This document shows, in pieces, positions 20,382 to 34,086 of a stretch of DNA of 64,000 nt (positions within the stretch are counted from its first letter, which is position 1; each line of letters starts with the position of its first letter). This stretch comes from Molanna angustata (taxonomy: Eukaryota; Arthropoda; Insecta; Trichoptera; Molannidae), in assembly GCA_963576475.1 (NCBI GenBank), contig OY754973.1, forward strand, positions 8,826,052-8,890,051. Direction: 5' to 3'. The notes beneath the pieces were generated by a model. That model did not search any database and had not been told where the DNA came from. It saw nothing but the letters and a program-made list of their open reading frames with translations. The translations under genes were made by a program, and so were the position numbers.

Positions 20382-21142
20382 AGAAATATTATAAAGTATG
20401 CAAAAAGGAAAATAAAAAGCAACAAAAATCAGGCTAACAGCATTGACTGAGATGCGCGTGACTCTATATTATGCAAGTATTCTTAAGAAAAATATTTAAA
20501 AAACACACCCTTGATATGACTCAAAGTCAGTCTTGAATAAATGTGATGTTATATTTCTTTAATTTTTCCCCGACAAGTGAGTCAAAATGCGTCGATTTTT
20601 CATTTTCATCCCCCCCCCCTCACTTGTATATAGCATTAGTCAAAGGTGTGCACGTGTGTCCATCTGTCGGGGACAATCTAAAATTAAAGACAACCACCAG
20701 ATGTCGCCATATTATCCGACATCACTCCTGACTTTTTGTTGCCGTGTGAGCATAGCAACTATAGACGAAATTGTATTTCTTCGCATGACGCCACACATTA
20801 GTGTGTGTTGCTGCTGCTAACCCATCTCCCACGATAACGAGAAAAACGTGCGGCCAGGGACGTCAGGTGGTATAGCCGTCTCCCTCCCCCTACCTTGCGC
20901 CCTTCGCGCTCTTCTAACACCGTCCCGTTCCCTCCCAGCATCCCCGCAATGCTCATCATTATAACATCGCCGAGGTAGGGGATTAAAATCCAATCGGTAG
21001 TTGTATCACTCGAGAGATGGCGCTAATGGTGTTGTTTTTGAATAAAATATAATATTTTGTTAATTGATTCGCGGTACGGTAGCGTAATATCCCGCGATTC
21101 TAGACTTACGTCATTTTGTATAGTGGGCCCATACAAAATTTA
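20382..21142. other. GC-richer, CpG-containing island
   Basis: From about 20583 to 21060 the base composition is clearly more G+C than the surroundings, with a C10 run, many CpG (GGACGTCAGG, CCTTCGCGCTC, CGAGAGATGGCG) and little repetition. Short frames cross it without a protein pattern I recognise. It could be a promoter or first-exon region, a conserved non-coding element or an old transposon. I cannot decide between these. Confidence 0.35.
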
Positions 21143-22015
21143 TACTACTAGTTGCATGTAACACATGAGATCCAACTGTCGATAGCGATAGTATGTATAG
21201 TTGAAGAATAAGAATCAAACTATAAACCCATAAATCCAAATTATTGAAAATTTTAACACATGTTGGTATGTTTGTCAAGATAGGACAGTATGGAGGTCAG
21301 TCCTGTTTTCCTACCCGGAATATGAAAACAGCATGATGGTTCTGTATGTATGTTTGGAGATTAAGTACCTATCAAACTATTAAGTCTTCTTACATATTGT
21401 GTATAGGCGACTGCCCTACAAATTGTATGAAGCAATGTCGTCACTACATTCAATTTTTATAAAAATTGTTAAAAAAAGTTTGAGATGTGCTAATACAATG
21501 TTTTTATTTTTTATAGAAAATTAAATTATCTAGTTGGGGTGTTTCGGCTTTTTTCGATATTTTTGAAAAATTTAGAAATATATGCAGTTAAACTCATAAA
21601 TTTATCATAAAAAAAATATTTTTCTTAATAAAAAATGTTTGAGAAACCCTGGAATTTTTTTGAAAAAATAAATTTGAGATCTTTTATTTGTCTATATTTG
21701 TACCAATTTTCAGCGTTCTAGCTTTTATGGTTTCTGAGATATATGGAAAAATAAAGTAAAAATTCAAAAGTTGATAACCCCTGACTGAAACAAAAATTCA
21801 AAATTCTGAGTATAAAAGTTTTGTAGGCCTATAACTGTTTATATATTCTGAAATTTTGGGCTCTGTAAATTGAGCGGATCAAAAGTTATAAGGGGGGGAC
21901 GGACACACACACAGACACACACACAGACACACACATACACAGACACACACACACAGACACACACACAGACACACGAAATGTTCTACTCCGAATTCTGAGT
22001 AAATCCGTGTATGGA
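21143..22015 (+). repeat. Dispersed repeat K, longest copy
   Basis: Collinear with 34966-35765 throughout, and with 818-1121 in its first third. Conserved parts are ACTAGTTGCATG, ACATGAGATCCAACTGTCGA, the TAGTTGGGGTGTTTCGGC block, CAGCGTTCTAGCTTTA and GTTGATAACCCCTGA. It then has a GGGGGGAC followed by a CA/GA-rich microsatellite at about 21899-21975 and an ATTCTGAGTAAAT end. It is non-coding and of unknown class. Confidence 0.65.
21899..21976 (+). repeat. (AC)n with AG interruptions
   Basis: Runs of ACACACAC separated by single AG steps, at a fixed place inside repeat K. The K copy at 34966 has a shorter version at about 35708-35730. Confidence 0.9.
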
Positions 22016-22332
22016 ACATATATGCTGCGAAGCCTCTAAGTTGGTGTTTTTTGACTTCAAAGTTGGAAAAGCCGTGAAAAAAGTAGACCTCTCCATACAA
22101 TTCTCGCGTATTCTGGCTTGATACATTGTCGATATGTTAAGAGAACAAAGTTCTCCTGAACAAATCGACAGTTGGAAAATTACAAAGTATATAGAATTAC
22201 AAATTACCAAAATTCCCACAAAGGCAATGCCTGTGTGTGGGTATACAATATATTAAAAATAATAGATTTTTATATCTACCTCAATATGTACATACAATAT
22301 AAAATATTAAAATAAAAAAAAATATATTAACA
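22016..22332. other. Unassigned AT-rich DNA
   Basis: I see nothing that supports a feature. Confidence 0.35.
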
Positions 22333-22650
22333 ATTGTTCTTCTTCTTCTTCTTCTGCTTTAGTTAGGACTGTATCCTGTTATTCTCCGAGCATGCTCTTG
22401 TGAAGTGGACGTCCAGCTATCCTTCCATCGTTTGGGTGGTCTTCCAGGGGGTCTGCTATTTGTTATCTCCCCATCCGCTGCCACCTTCACCACTCGATCC
22501 GAACCCGCTCTCCCCACATGATCTCTCCAGAATCGTCTTCGTGTTCTTCCCCATCTCACAACATCTTCGACATCACAGATTCTTCTTATCTCCGAGTTCC
22601 TTACTCTGTCACGAAGTGTTACGCCTGCGATGGGTTGTAGAGTCTACTAT
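22333..22650 (-). pseudogene. RTE-like LINE F, C-terminal relic
   Basis: Minus-strand frame reads IAGVTLRDRVRNSEIRRICD, then RRRFWRDHVGRAGSDRVVK, then PPGRPPKRWKDSW. This order (R-V-R-N-x-x-I-R-R-x-C-D ... W-R-D-H ... G-R-P-x-K-R-W) is the post-RT region of RTE-type insect LINEs. It resembles the copy at 46230-46782. The end is a (GAA)n-like tail (CTT repeats on the plus strand at 22339). Truncated and non-functional. Confidence 0.7.
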
Positions 22651-23072
22651 ATGAACAAATAGGTAGAGAGTATTGTTATATGAACAAATATAATCTGTGT
22701 ATATATAAAATTATATGCCTAAAACAAATGAAAAATTAAATGTACCTATGTAAAATATTATAAATTATAGCAAGAGTGAAATTTTGAATGAAGGCTGTTA
22801 TTTTCGAAAGCCATTACTACTCAGGGTTCATATTATCCAATCGTTGTTAGCTCCTGTGGTATTTTTTTACATAAAAAATCAGCATTTAAACTTTGACGTA
22901 AATTTTTCTGTCGCTCGCTTTTGGTCTACGGGGAACTAACAAGTATTATGTCAAATAATCAATCAATACAATCACATTATGGTTCGAGAGTCAGAAATCT
23001 AGAAAATTTAGCCACGACGAGTTCGACAATTTTATGTATTTTTTTGTTAACACCATTCAAATTGTTTTATTT
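22651..23072. other. Unassigned DNA with possible SINE C scrap
   Basis: GGGAACTAACAAGTATTATG near 22930 resembles the reverse complement of the SINE C end. Otherwise nothing is recognised. Confidence 0.3.
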
Positions 23073-23320
23073 TTATGGATTTGGTGTCCTCTCAACAGAG
23101 ACGAAGCAGTAATACAAGCGTTTAATTCTAGTGTTTATGGATTTGGTGTCCTCTCAACAGAGACGAAGCAGTAATACAAGCGTTTAATTCAAGTGTTTAT
23201 GGATTTGGTGTCCTCTCAACAGAGACGAAGCAGTAATACAAGCGTTTAATTCAAGTGTTTATGGATTTGGTGTCCTCTCAACAGAGACGAAGCAGTAATA
23301 CAAGCGTTTAATTCAAGTAT
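23073..23320 (+). repeat. 62-bp minisatellite, 4 units
   Basis: Four consecutive 62-bp units starting TTTATGGATTTGGTGTCCTC and ending near GCGTTTAATTCAAGTG. They differ at about one site (TTCTAG versus TTCAAG). Each unit contains CTCAACAGAGACGAAG, one base different from the terminus CTCAATAGAGACGAAG of repeat H. Confidence 0.93.
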
Positions 23321-25844
<2,524 letters not shown>

Positions 25845-25922
25845 CCGGGTTAGAATATTCCTTCCACTCTTTTCTATAACCATTGTTTTTGGATGCCGGG
25901 TTGTCGAAAATACATGTGGCAA
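25845..25922 (-). pseudogene. Jockey/CR1-like LINE fragment
   Basis: Minus-strand translation includes TRHPKTMVIEKSGRNILTRC followed by LAIFNKI. This pattern (T-R-x...I-E-K-S-G...R-C-L-x-x-F-N) resembles the post-RT tail of Jockey/CR1-type elements. A related stretch lies at 61393-61465, also on the minus strand. Assignment is tentative. Confidence 0.4.
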
Positions 25923-26085
25923 AATAACACCTCACATAATTCAGCAATGAGGTTCACCTACTATTCTGAATGACGAGACCGGTGTGTGGAAATATACGAA
26001 CGTGCCGTGTACATTCGTGTAAAAGGTAATGCACACTCGCATACCTGTCGCTGATTATTGTATACTGTGGGATATGCTTTGATGA
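25920..26085 (+). mobile_element. SINE-like repeat G, copy 3
   Basis: GGCAAAATAACACC, CAGCAATGAGGTTCACCTAC, AATGCACACTCGCATACCTG and the end GGGATATGCTTTGATGACATG align with the other G copies. It follows the LINE fragment at 25845-25922 directly. Confidence 0.65.
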
Positions 26086-26326
26086 CATGAATAAATGGAA
26101 TACTGGATTTAATATACAGGTACCTTGAAGAAATACAACCTATGGACATAGACATTATACTTTCTTGGCACAAAAAAAAAAATTGCAGCTAAACTCAAAA
26201 GTAAACTGATTTCACACTGGCTTCTTACTAAAAAACGCAAAAACTGCGAAAATTACGTGTCTTTCGTAATACAATAGTTAAATAGTTGTCCAATTTAATA
26301 CAATAATTAAGCGTTTTTTTTTAACA

Positions 26327-26520
26327 TCTCAATAGAGACGAAGTTGCGATATTGTAGATGAACCAGGAACTCGAGGCACCTACAGGGCTTACGACCTGTC
26401 ATCGGCTGGTTTATGCGATTACTTTATGCGCTTACGCAACGTTCACCAATTATGCCCTCTTATTGAGTTCCCTTATTAATGAAATTTTTGAAAGTTTGTC
26501 AATATCTTGACTCCCGAAAG
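26327..26520 (+). mobile_element. MITE-like repeat H, copy 4
   Basis: ATCTCAATAGAGACGAAGTT, CTACAGGGCTTACGACCTGT, GCAACGTTCACCAATTATGC and TATTGAGTTCCCTTATTAAT match the family. It is cut off after GAAATTTTTGAAAG. The short module TTGACTCC...GCGTATATGCAATTAA follows at 26508. Confidence 0.6.
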
Positions 26521-27309
26521 GGAAACGACTCCAGTGTTTGCGTATATGCAATTAAAAAAAATATTCGACAGTAATTACATAAGCATAAAAGTATTTTTAT
26601 TCTAAACTTAATCAAACACATTATCCTTAAAAAGTAGTCAAAATCTTTTTATAATTACATAATTATATACAAGACAAACCAATAATTTACATGTAAGAAT
26701 TGTGTTAAAAGGTTACCTAAACAAAATTTTAAAACAAATAAAAAGCTACACAAAAACAAGAATGAAATAAACAAAAAAATGAATCAGTACAATTTTTTTG
26801 ATTTTATTCTTAAATAAATTGTAATTTTTTTCAAATCTGAGACTCGGCAGGAGTTTATTCAACTACTAAGTACCTTTATACTTATATAAATGTTGTGAGG
26901 TAGTTGTAAATACTGATAATATCACGATAAAACACATTATTTTGAAATATTTTTAGAACCTGTGTTAGCGTCCCTCGTCTATGGAATAATACTATTCGAA
27001 TAATCGATTCCAATCAATTGAAGATAATTATTGTGTAATTGGGTACTAATTGGATCAAAGGTAGCAATTTACGCTGCGTCTCTCCAACTCGCTTATTGTA
27101 TTTAGCGATTTGGAAAAACTAACTGCTTCGCATGGACCATGTATTATTTAATGCTTGAGCATTGTCTACACGTTTGCCAAGCCTCGGCAAGCTATCACAA
27201 ATTCAAACGTGTAGATTGAGCATTTGGCTTGGCTTGGGATGGCAAGCCAATTCTTGTGGCCGATACTATCCATATACGTAATTTATTGTACGTTCTTGAA
27301 ATATTTTTT
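26521..27309. other. Unassigned DNA with a small inverted repeat
   Basis: CTACACGTTTG near 27168 and CAAACGTGTAG near 27208 are inverted, around a CCTCGGCAAGC core, and may be a tiny foldback. Nothing else is recognised. Confidence 0.35.
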
Positions 27310-27592
27310 TTAATCCTTCTTCTTCAATGGCTCTACAGCCCATATCGAGCCTTGGCCTCCAGCAACTTCCTCCTCCAACCTCTCCTGTCACCTGCTGCGA
27401 CCTTCCAGTTTGGCACATTCAGAAGCTGGGATGCGTACCTCCCAATATCATTTTCCCATCGCAGCCTCGGTCTCCCGACCTTTCTTTTGCCACCTGGGTG
27501 CCCCTCTAAGACTCTTTTTGGTACCCGTGATGATGGCATTCTCTGAACATGCCCGGCCCAGCTTAGCCTGCTTAGTCATTTTTTAATCCTAT
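27310..27592 (-). pseudogene. RTE-like LINE M, C-terminal relic 2
   Basis: Minus-strand frame reads LSWAGHVQRMPSSRVPKRVL, then GHPGGKRKVGRPRLRW, then N-W-K-V-A-A-G-D-R-R-G-W-R. It is open to the stop at about 27333. It matches the decayed copy at 12170-12395. This is the conserved tail of RTE/BovB-like proteins. No RT motifs remain, so it is a 5'-truncated copy. It lies tail-to-tail against LINE E at 27592. Confidence 0.72.
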
Positions 27593-28045
27593 TGTATGAT
27601 ATTAACGCGGTTGAAATGAGGTCACTAAGACGAATGTGTGGTAAAACGATGTATGATAGAATTAGAAATGAAGATATTAGAAGAGAATGTATGATTGAAA
27701 GAAATATCGTAAGTAAGATGAAAATAAATGCCCTAAGGTGGTTCGGCCACAAAGAAAGAATGAGTGATGACCGTCTGACAAAAAAAAATATACAAGTCTG
27801 ATAAAAGAGGAACGAAAAGTAGAGGTCGGCCAAGAAAAAGTTGGCACGATCACATAAATGGGATTTTGAAAGATGGTGATGTTAGAAGTAAGAATAATAG
27901 AAGAGCGTGTATGAGACGATGTATGGACGTGAATGAAGCGAGGAATGTATGTCAAGAGAGAGGAGTCTGGCGTTCGGTTCTCTCTGTGTACCCCAAATAG
28001 GGAAATGGCGTGATGGTATGGTATGGTATGGTATGGTATTGTTTG
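27592..28045 (+). pseudogene. RTE-like LINE E, C-terminal relic
   Basis: Translation runs INAVEMRSLRRMCGKTMYDR, then RNEDIRREC, then LRWFGHKERM. After a frame break near 27800 it continues with SRGRPRKSWHDHINGILK and a C-M-R-R-C-M-D-V-N-E-A-R-N-V-C block to WRSVLSVYP. The 3' end is CCCCAAATAGGG-AAATGGCGTGATGGTATG, followed by (GGTAT)n to about 28040. The frame break and missing RT show a dead copy. Best example of family E in the window. Confidence 0.75.
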
Positions 28046-28220
28046 ATTGAGAAATTCGATTGGTAATAAATAATTAACAATTTGGTAGCCAAAGATGAAA
28101 TTTAGGCTACATTTGACTACGGCGGCAAGAGAAATATGTTGTTTAAAATAATGAGGACGACTTTGAAATAAATACATCCTCATTTTTCCTTTAAAATAAG
28201 ATAATGGGTAGGTTAATGCT

Positions 28221-28320
28221 TAACTGATTGAAAAAGGATTTGAACCCAGGTCCACTGGATTAAAAAAATAAATGAATTTGGTCCAATGGATTAAAGTTGG
28301 CACTCTGCCAGCATACACAT
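28221..28320 (-). mobile_element. Decayed tRNA-headed SINE
   Basis: On the minus strand: an A-box-like TGGCAGAGTGCC and a B-box-like GGGTTCAAATCC, separated by an enlarged interval containing a duplicated AATTTGGTCC-type stretch. Only a degenerate head can be recognised. Confidence 0.35.
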
Positions 28321-28468
28321 ATTTTTTAACATGTTTAAACGTGTTTTTACACAATTTTCTTCACTTATCAGTCCTGGAAATTCGCAATCGATTTGTAATT
28401 AACTTCCCGACAAGTTAGAGATCCGAAACTTTCTGAATTTGTCTATTCCCGATTACAATGCATAGACA

Positions 28469-28514
28469 ATCTAAATATCAAATGAATCCAGATTGATTCA
28501 TTTGATATTTAGAT
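28469..28514. repeat. Perfect 20-bp inverted repeat, 6-nt loop
   Basis: Arms 28469-28488 and 28495-28514 are exactly complementary (left arm ATCTAAATATCAAATGAATC), loop CAGATT. No coding or terminator context is visible. Origin unknown. Confidence 0.85.
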
Positions 28515-29496
28515 AAAATTGAACAATTTTGTACCTACTTCGCATAAATAAACAAATCTATGTGTTTCCGGCTAAATATTAATTAAATTTGAATTTTTAC
28601 TCCTCACTAACCCAAGGGGATATACTGGGGAGTTATGATTTCGCAATTTTTAAGGGTATTTTTTTTATTGCAGATTATCAACTAGTATCATGTTGAGATT
28701 GTATTCTGAAAGTTTCATCACAATGTATCTGTGTGTGTATGCTATGCGTTGTGTGTTATGTGCTGTGTGCTGCGTGCTGTGTACGGCGTGTGTATTTTAC
28801 TTTATCAATTATATACTAAAGTACCCATTCGATTCTTTTCAAATTTTGCAAATATGTATATCTAATACTCGCTTAGACCCCATTAGATTTTGAAGGATAT
28901 CTGTATAGTGCATCTTAATTTTTATAACTGTCTAATATTTCAATGTGACCCCAAGCTGAGGAAACTTTTAATTGGAAAATTTTATTTTCAAATTGGTAAA
29001 AAGGCACATCACTTTCATAAAATGGCATTGAAGAGTTATCAAGTTTTCCTAATTAAATATTAAAATAAAAAATAATTTAACAAACTTAACAAACAAAATT
29101 TCATGAAAATGCTGAATATTTTCCATACAAAATTTGAATACTTTATAGAATGACTTGTTAGTAAGGAATTTAGCGTTGGCCACAACCCACTCGTTTTTTA
29201 TTACATACAGCAATAATATTCTTGATTCTGTTTTAACATGTTTTCAATGTAAAAATAATTTAAAATATAATAATATATACCTATTTCTAAACATATTTTA
29301 ATTGTGAACTAAATTTAAATATATTAATTGAGTAATTTAAAGTACCTACCTATGCTAGTGAAAATTAGATTACAAATTGTATGTGAATGTGAAGAAAACT
29401 TACAAAAGGATTTTCTATTTTTTTTTATTTTCTTTTTAACATGTTAGTTTCATAAAATTAAATAATAACAATTATACCTAATTATTTAATTGCGAC
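28515..29496. other. Unassigned AT-rich DNA
   Basis: A cryptic GTGT/GCTGTGT simple repeat lies at about 28728-28792. No gene is supported. Confidence 0.4.
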
Positions 29497-29663
29497 TTGC
29501 GCAAATGGCGAGTTTATTGCCACAAGGAAATTTCTTCCAAGCAAACAGTGTTTCCAGTCCAGAGAAGCAATATTTACATGAGTAATGTATTCAAATAAAT
29601 TTCTTCTCTGCTGGGGATCGAACCCAGGACGCCCGCACAGATGCCATATGTGCCACGGCGGTC
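29497..29663 (-). mobile_element. SINE B, copy 2
   Basis: Same body as the copy at 12893: GCGAGTTTATTGCC, a TCTTCTCTGCTGGGGATCG stretch with the inverted B box, and the CGTGGCACA A box. The head is shortened by about 20 bp between the boxes. Confidence 0.7.
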
Positions 29664-30584
29664 AACACTATTATTTATAATATAATATAAAAGTTAAATT
29701 TAATATATTTCTTGGTGTCATTATGTTGAAGTTACGGCATGACGATATGCAAGTAAAATTATTTTAATCAATTATTTTTCGAAAAGATTATAACATTTAT
29801 AAAAGTTGACTTTGATATAATTTAAAACCAAAACCTTGAATTTAAGAAAATGGATATTTTTTAATTTTATTTTTATTTATTTATCAAGGAAACGTATAGT
29901 TTTATTTATAAATTGTACCTAATGGTACAAAATAATAATCAAATAAACCAGCCAAGTTTCCATAAATGGTTTACAATAAGATACTTTATGAAGAAAGAGA
30001 ACATTAGTTATAGCAAGAGGAAGAATAAACAAGATTGAAATAAAACATAAAATAATAAAAAAACAAAAATAATAAAATAAATATCCAGTTAACCATCCAA
30101 GAAATGAAAAAAAAAGAAAACAGTTAATACATACCCACATATAGGTTAAAAAGTATTCTTTTCACACATTAAAAATATTTCTTTTATAAGCTGCAAAATC
30201 GTTATTTAGAATATCGATTTCAGACTTAATAACAGAATTATACAATTTACAACACTACGTCTGACAAAAGAGTTCTGCGCATAATTAGTCTTACACATAG
30301 GAATAGCAAATAATTATAAAAATATATTTATTGATCTATTAATGATACATTGAACTCGCTTGAATATAATCAATGTAATTTATACATATTCGATCTACAT
30401 ACTGCGTGGTGTAAATCTCTTCTGAAAAAAATGTACAACTATCTGTGGTCCGTGACCAATGCCATAAGTACTTAACTCAATTACTTTTTGAAAATATTTC
30501 AAATAATAAAAAGCAAATATTCAAAACATAACCTGAATCAATGATTAGGTAAAAAAATGATATTTAATATACATACATACCTAA
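29664..30584. other. Unassigned AT-rich DNA
   Basis: I see no gene or repeat that I can place. Confidence 0.35.
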
Positions 30585-30760
30585 GTACGGCATATCCCAA
30601 AATGTATGGTGCGGAAACGACAGGTGTGCGGGTGTGTATTACCTTGCAAAAGGAAACAAGACATTTTCGTGTATTCCCACACACTAGACCGTCTCGCCTA
30701 AAAATGCAACATTCTGAATAGGTGGTGAAACTCATTGCTGCACTTATGTAATTATAATAG
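30585..30760 (-). mobile_element. SINE-like repeat G, copy 4
   Basis: Plus-strand text GGCATATCCCAAAATGTATG to CATTCTGAATAGGTGGTGAA and CTCATTGCTG is the reverse complement of the G family, with GACAGGTGTGCGGGTGTGTA in the middle. It starts at the shared 3' end. Confidence 0.65.
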
Positions 30761-30927
30761 TTCGTGAAAGCATTATTCTAAGCCGGTGACTCACATATTT
30801 GATATTTTAAATATAATAAAATGCGTAAAAAATGGTACAACTTGTTGTCAAACGGTGAAATCAAAACCCTCACGATTACCCATATCATGGATAGAATTAT
30901 CATATAGAGTTCGAATATTTCTTATTA

Positions 30928-31280
30928 ATGGGTAATAATAATAATAATCATTTCATATACATTCGCGGAAGCTTAGGAGTGACAGGCATTAACAACAAAT
31001 TAGAAGAAAGACAATTGAGATGGTATGGTCACATATTAAGAAGACCCGAGGATCACATTGTGAACCAGGCTATGGCCGTAGACATCCCCCGATCAACGAA
31101 TAGGGGAAGACCAAAAAATACATGGATGGCGCAAAGGAGTTCACGATTGATGAAACAAGAATTGACATCGGAGGCGGCCCAGAACCGAAGAGTGTACAGC
31201 TTGAGGACGAGGAGAGCTGACCCCAACAGTCTTCATCGACGATAAGTTGGGAAGAGGCCAGGAAGAAGAAGAAGAAGATT
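30928..31280 (+). pseudogene. RTE-like LINE N, C-terminal relic
   Basis: An open frame to 31245 contains EERQLRWYGHILRRPEDHIV, then RGRPKNTWM, then SEAAQNRRVY and RTRRADPN. These are the typical final blocks of a third RTE-like lineage in insects (R-W-Y-G-H ... R-G-R-P-K ... A-x-x-R). A (GAA)n tail at about 31260-31280 marks the 3' end. The RT domain is missing, so it is 5'-truncated. It differs from families E, F and M in its motif wording. Confidence 0.72.
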
Positions 31281-33324
31281 TCATGTACCCTGCGCAATTG
31301 GCGAGTAAATTGACATATACGAACAAAGACATTATCAATACTTGGCTCCAAAGATCCTAAATATAGTTGCAAAAGATATAAAGAACACACATTTAATAGA
31401 AAATACAAGACGTACCTATATCTTTTTCTATATTTTTATCTTCGTTTGTAATCAATTATTAGTATTGTAACAAGTAAATGGTTTATGCCGTATATTGTGT
31501 AAGTAAATAAATAAAAAAAATGTAAGCTTATTAACTACTAACATTTCGCGATGCATTTATAAATAATTAATGTATAAAGGCACAAAACTCTTCCATAATT
31601 ACTTGTGTCCAGAGAATATACGTTGCCAACTCTTCGGTAAAAAAAAAACGATGACATATTTAATGCATTTTCGCAGGTTTATTGCGTTTTTTATTCGTAA
31701 TATATTATTATTACGCGGAATCAAATAACAATAAACTTCTTCGTTTTCGTCAGACGGTCCATTTAGTTACGATAAATTACAATGCAGACACAACATCATT
31801 GTTCAACATCTTGTCGCGGTTTTGAGAAACAAATTTTCGACAGCAATTAAGATTCGGTTTCTATTATTATTTTTGTTATTTTGTTAACCAATAGGAATGC
31901 TTTCACTACCTGATTTTATTGAAGAACAAATATTGGCATACCTTTTACTCGGTCCGTTGGAATTCGCTCTTTTTTATGTGGACGATTTGTTGTGACATTT
32001 GTTCAGACACTCGGCACTCGCTGGCTTAATTGAAATTGTCGTTAGAGAAACAAAAATTGTGCATTTTGTTTTCCAATTGCTTTAATAATGATCAGTGTGA
32101 TACTCCAAATTTGATATTTGAATTCAGTTGATGTTTTATGCGCGGTATTAGATTGCGGTAAAATTGGCCAGCTATGTTTGCGGTTCGGATAAATTGACGC
32201 ACTTTTCACAAACTGTTTACAAGCAAAGGGTATTTTCGTTATTTGGAAACCGACGGCTTATGAAATATACATACATAATAATACAATTTAATTTTAAAAA
32301 GTTACGAATAAAATTACTATGTTTATTCATCCAATTTATAAACATAGAATAGACTTATTTGCATGTTTTTACTGTTGAATAGTTAACATAACTTATCAAT
32401 GGTGAAGTATTGAAAAACCCATTATAAAAAGGTTGTAATATTATTTATTTGCTTGTCGAATTTATGTACAGCGAGTGGACTAAGACGGGGTTGATTAATA
32501 TTTTCTTATGCTTATATCTATCTATTTTATGTAAAAATAAAAAAAACTGTTTGTTTTCTTATGAAGAAATAAATAAATAAATAAAACCTCTTTCCGTATT
32601 ACTTTGGGACACATTTAAAAAAATCTTACAAATAACTTTTTGTACAATTAATTTGTTTTCACCACTTTGAACTTTGAAAAATAGTTCGACTTTAAATACT
32701 CAATGTGGTGAAAACAAATTAACTTAATAAAATTTATTTGTAAAAATTTTTTATAAAAAAAAATTGTTTCCTGAGCTTGGGGTTATAAAAATTGAGAAGA
32801 TCTGATCAGATATCCTCCAAAATCTAATGGAGAGTGAGCGAGTATTGGGTATAATATTTAAAAAACTTGAAAATAATTGAATGAGTACTTTAGTCTATAA
32901 TCACACGAATACATTGTGATGAAACTTTTAGAATACAACTTCAGCATGATAATATTTTATTTTATTATATTTTATTTTATTTATTAAGGAATACAAACAG
33001 TTACAGAATATAAATTTGTATAACTAATAGCAATATGTTAAGTCGACGTTTATCTGCAACCTTACAGTATTCACAATGTAGTTTGCACAGTAACACAATA
33101 ACAAATAAAAGGCTAGAAATAATAAAAACAAGTAAAGGATTAATAAAGAAATAACATTAATGAAATGAAGTAGTTAAGAAATTGATTATACAAAAACATT
33201 AAGGGGCAAAACAAAAACAATAATTATATTATAGATTTTTACTAAATTCAAAGTTCCAACAATTACAAAAATATATGCAAAAAATCTGCTAATATACAAG
33301 CTAAAAAGAGAAGATCAATATACT
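31281..33324. other. Unassigned DNA; single-copy-looking island
   Basis: From about 31640 to 32160 the sequence is complex and non-repetitive, with homeodomain-type TAATTA/TTAATT sites, and could be a conserved regulatory element. CCAATTGCTTTAATAATG near 32070 is an example. The remaining parts are AT-rich. A matched pair of GGTGAAAACAAATTAA / TTAATTTGTTTTCACC stretches (about 32647 and 32705) is inverted. Confidence 0.35.
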
Positions 33325-34030
33325 AGCTCACAACAATATAAACACACTAGATTAAGTACAACAAATACCTTAAATATACCATATATTAAAACAACTTTTG
33401 GACAACGTAGTGTACGATATTTTTCAACAAAACTTTTCAATAGTTTACCAACAAATATTAAAAACATCAGTAATGCAAAAGAATTTAAAAAACTATCACT
33501 AAGATGGGTTTATGAAATAGATGAAAAAATCCTTAAGGAAATAATTCTTCCAAATAAAATGTAAATGCACTATTACAAACAACAAAATAGACAATTGAAA
33601 AAAAGTGAAACAAATAATTTATTTCCACAATTTTTGGTTGTGTGTGCATGACTCAATATGAAATATTGTATTTAGAAGGAAAGATGCATACGTTTGAATG
33701 CGTAGCGTATGTATGTACATGTACTTATATAATATGTAAATGTATCTATAAATAAACAACGTAATAGACAATAACATAAAACTAGCTCACCTTAGCACAG
33801 GCTATGCCTAGTGAGGGGGCTAGTAACAAAGATACAAACAAAAAGATATGGCTTCAACTATGTAAGCACCAATGAAGTGGTAAATTGATATTTATTGAAA
33901 TGAGATAACTTATATTTACATTGTATGTTAACTATGTATGAATAAGCTTATATTATCTTAAGATATTTTGTATCTCATATATACTGTATATTTTTGGATA
34001 GAAATAAATAAAAAAATAAAATAAATAAAA
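33325..34030 (+). pseudogene. Jockey/CR1-like LINE 3' end with tail
   Basis: An open frame ends at 33564 and reads TTFGQRSVRYFSTKLFNSLP, followed by F-K-K-L-S-L-R-W. This is the typical post-RT end of Jockey/CR1-type LINEs. The 3' UTR contains an ACAGGCTATGCCTAGTGAGG hairpin near 33796-33820, also seen at 7205. It ends in an AATAAATAAA-rich tail at about 34005-34030. Truncated copy, tail-to-tail with the LINE at 34087. Confidence 0.7.
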
Positions 34031-34086
34031 TATAAAAACATAAAAATAGTTAAAATATTGAAATAAAAATTAAGAAGCCATAATTC

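Larger units (their letters stand above)
14932..20386. repeat. 5-bp target-site duplication of the LTR element
   Basis: AGAAA lies directly before the 5' LTR (14932-14936) and directly after the 3' LTR (20382-20386). A 5-bp duplication is typical of Ty3/gypsy integrases and shows that both ends are the original ones. Confidence 0.85.

Noticed and set aside
23073..23320. CRISPR array
   Set aside because: The whole 62-bp unit repeats without variable spacers, and the genome is eukaryotic.
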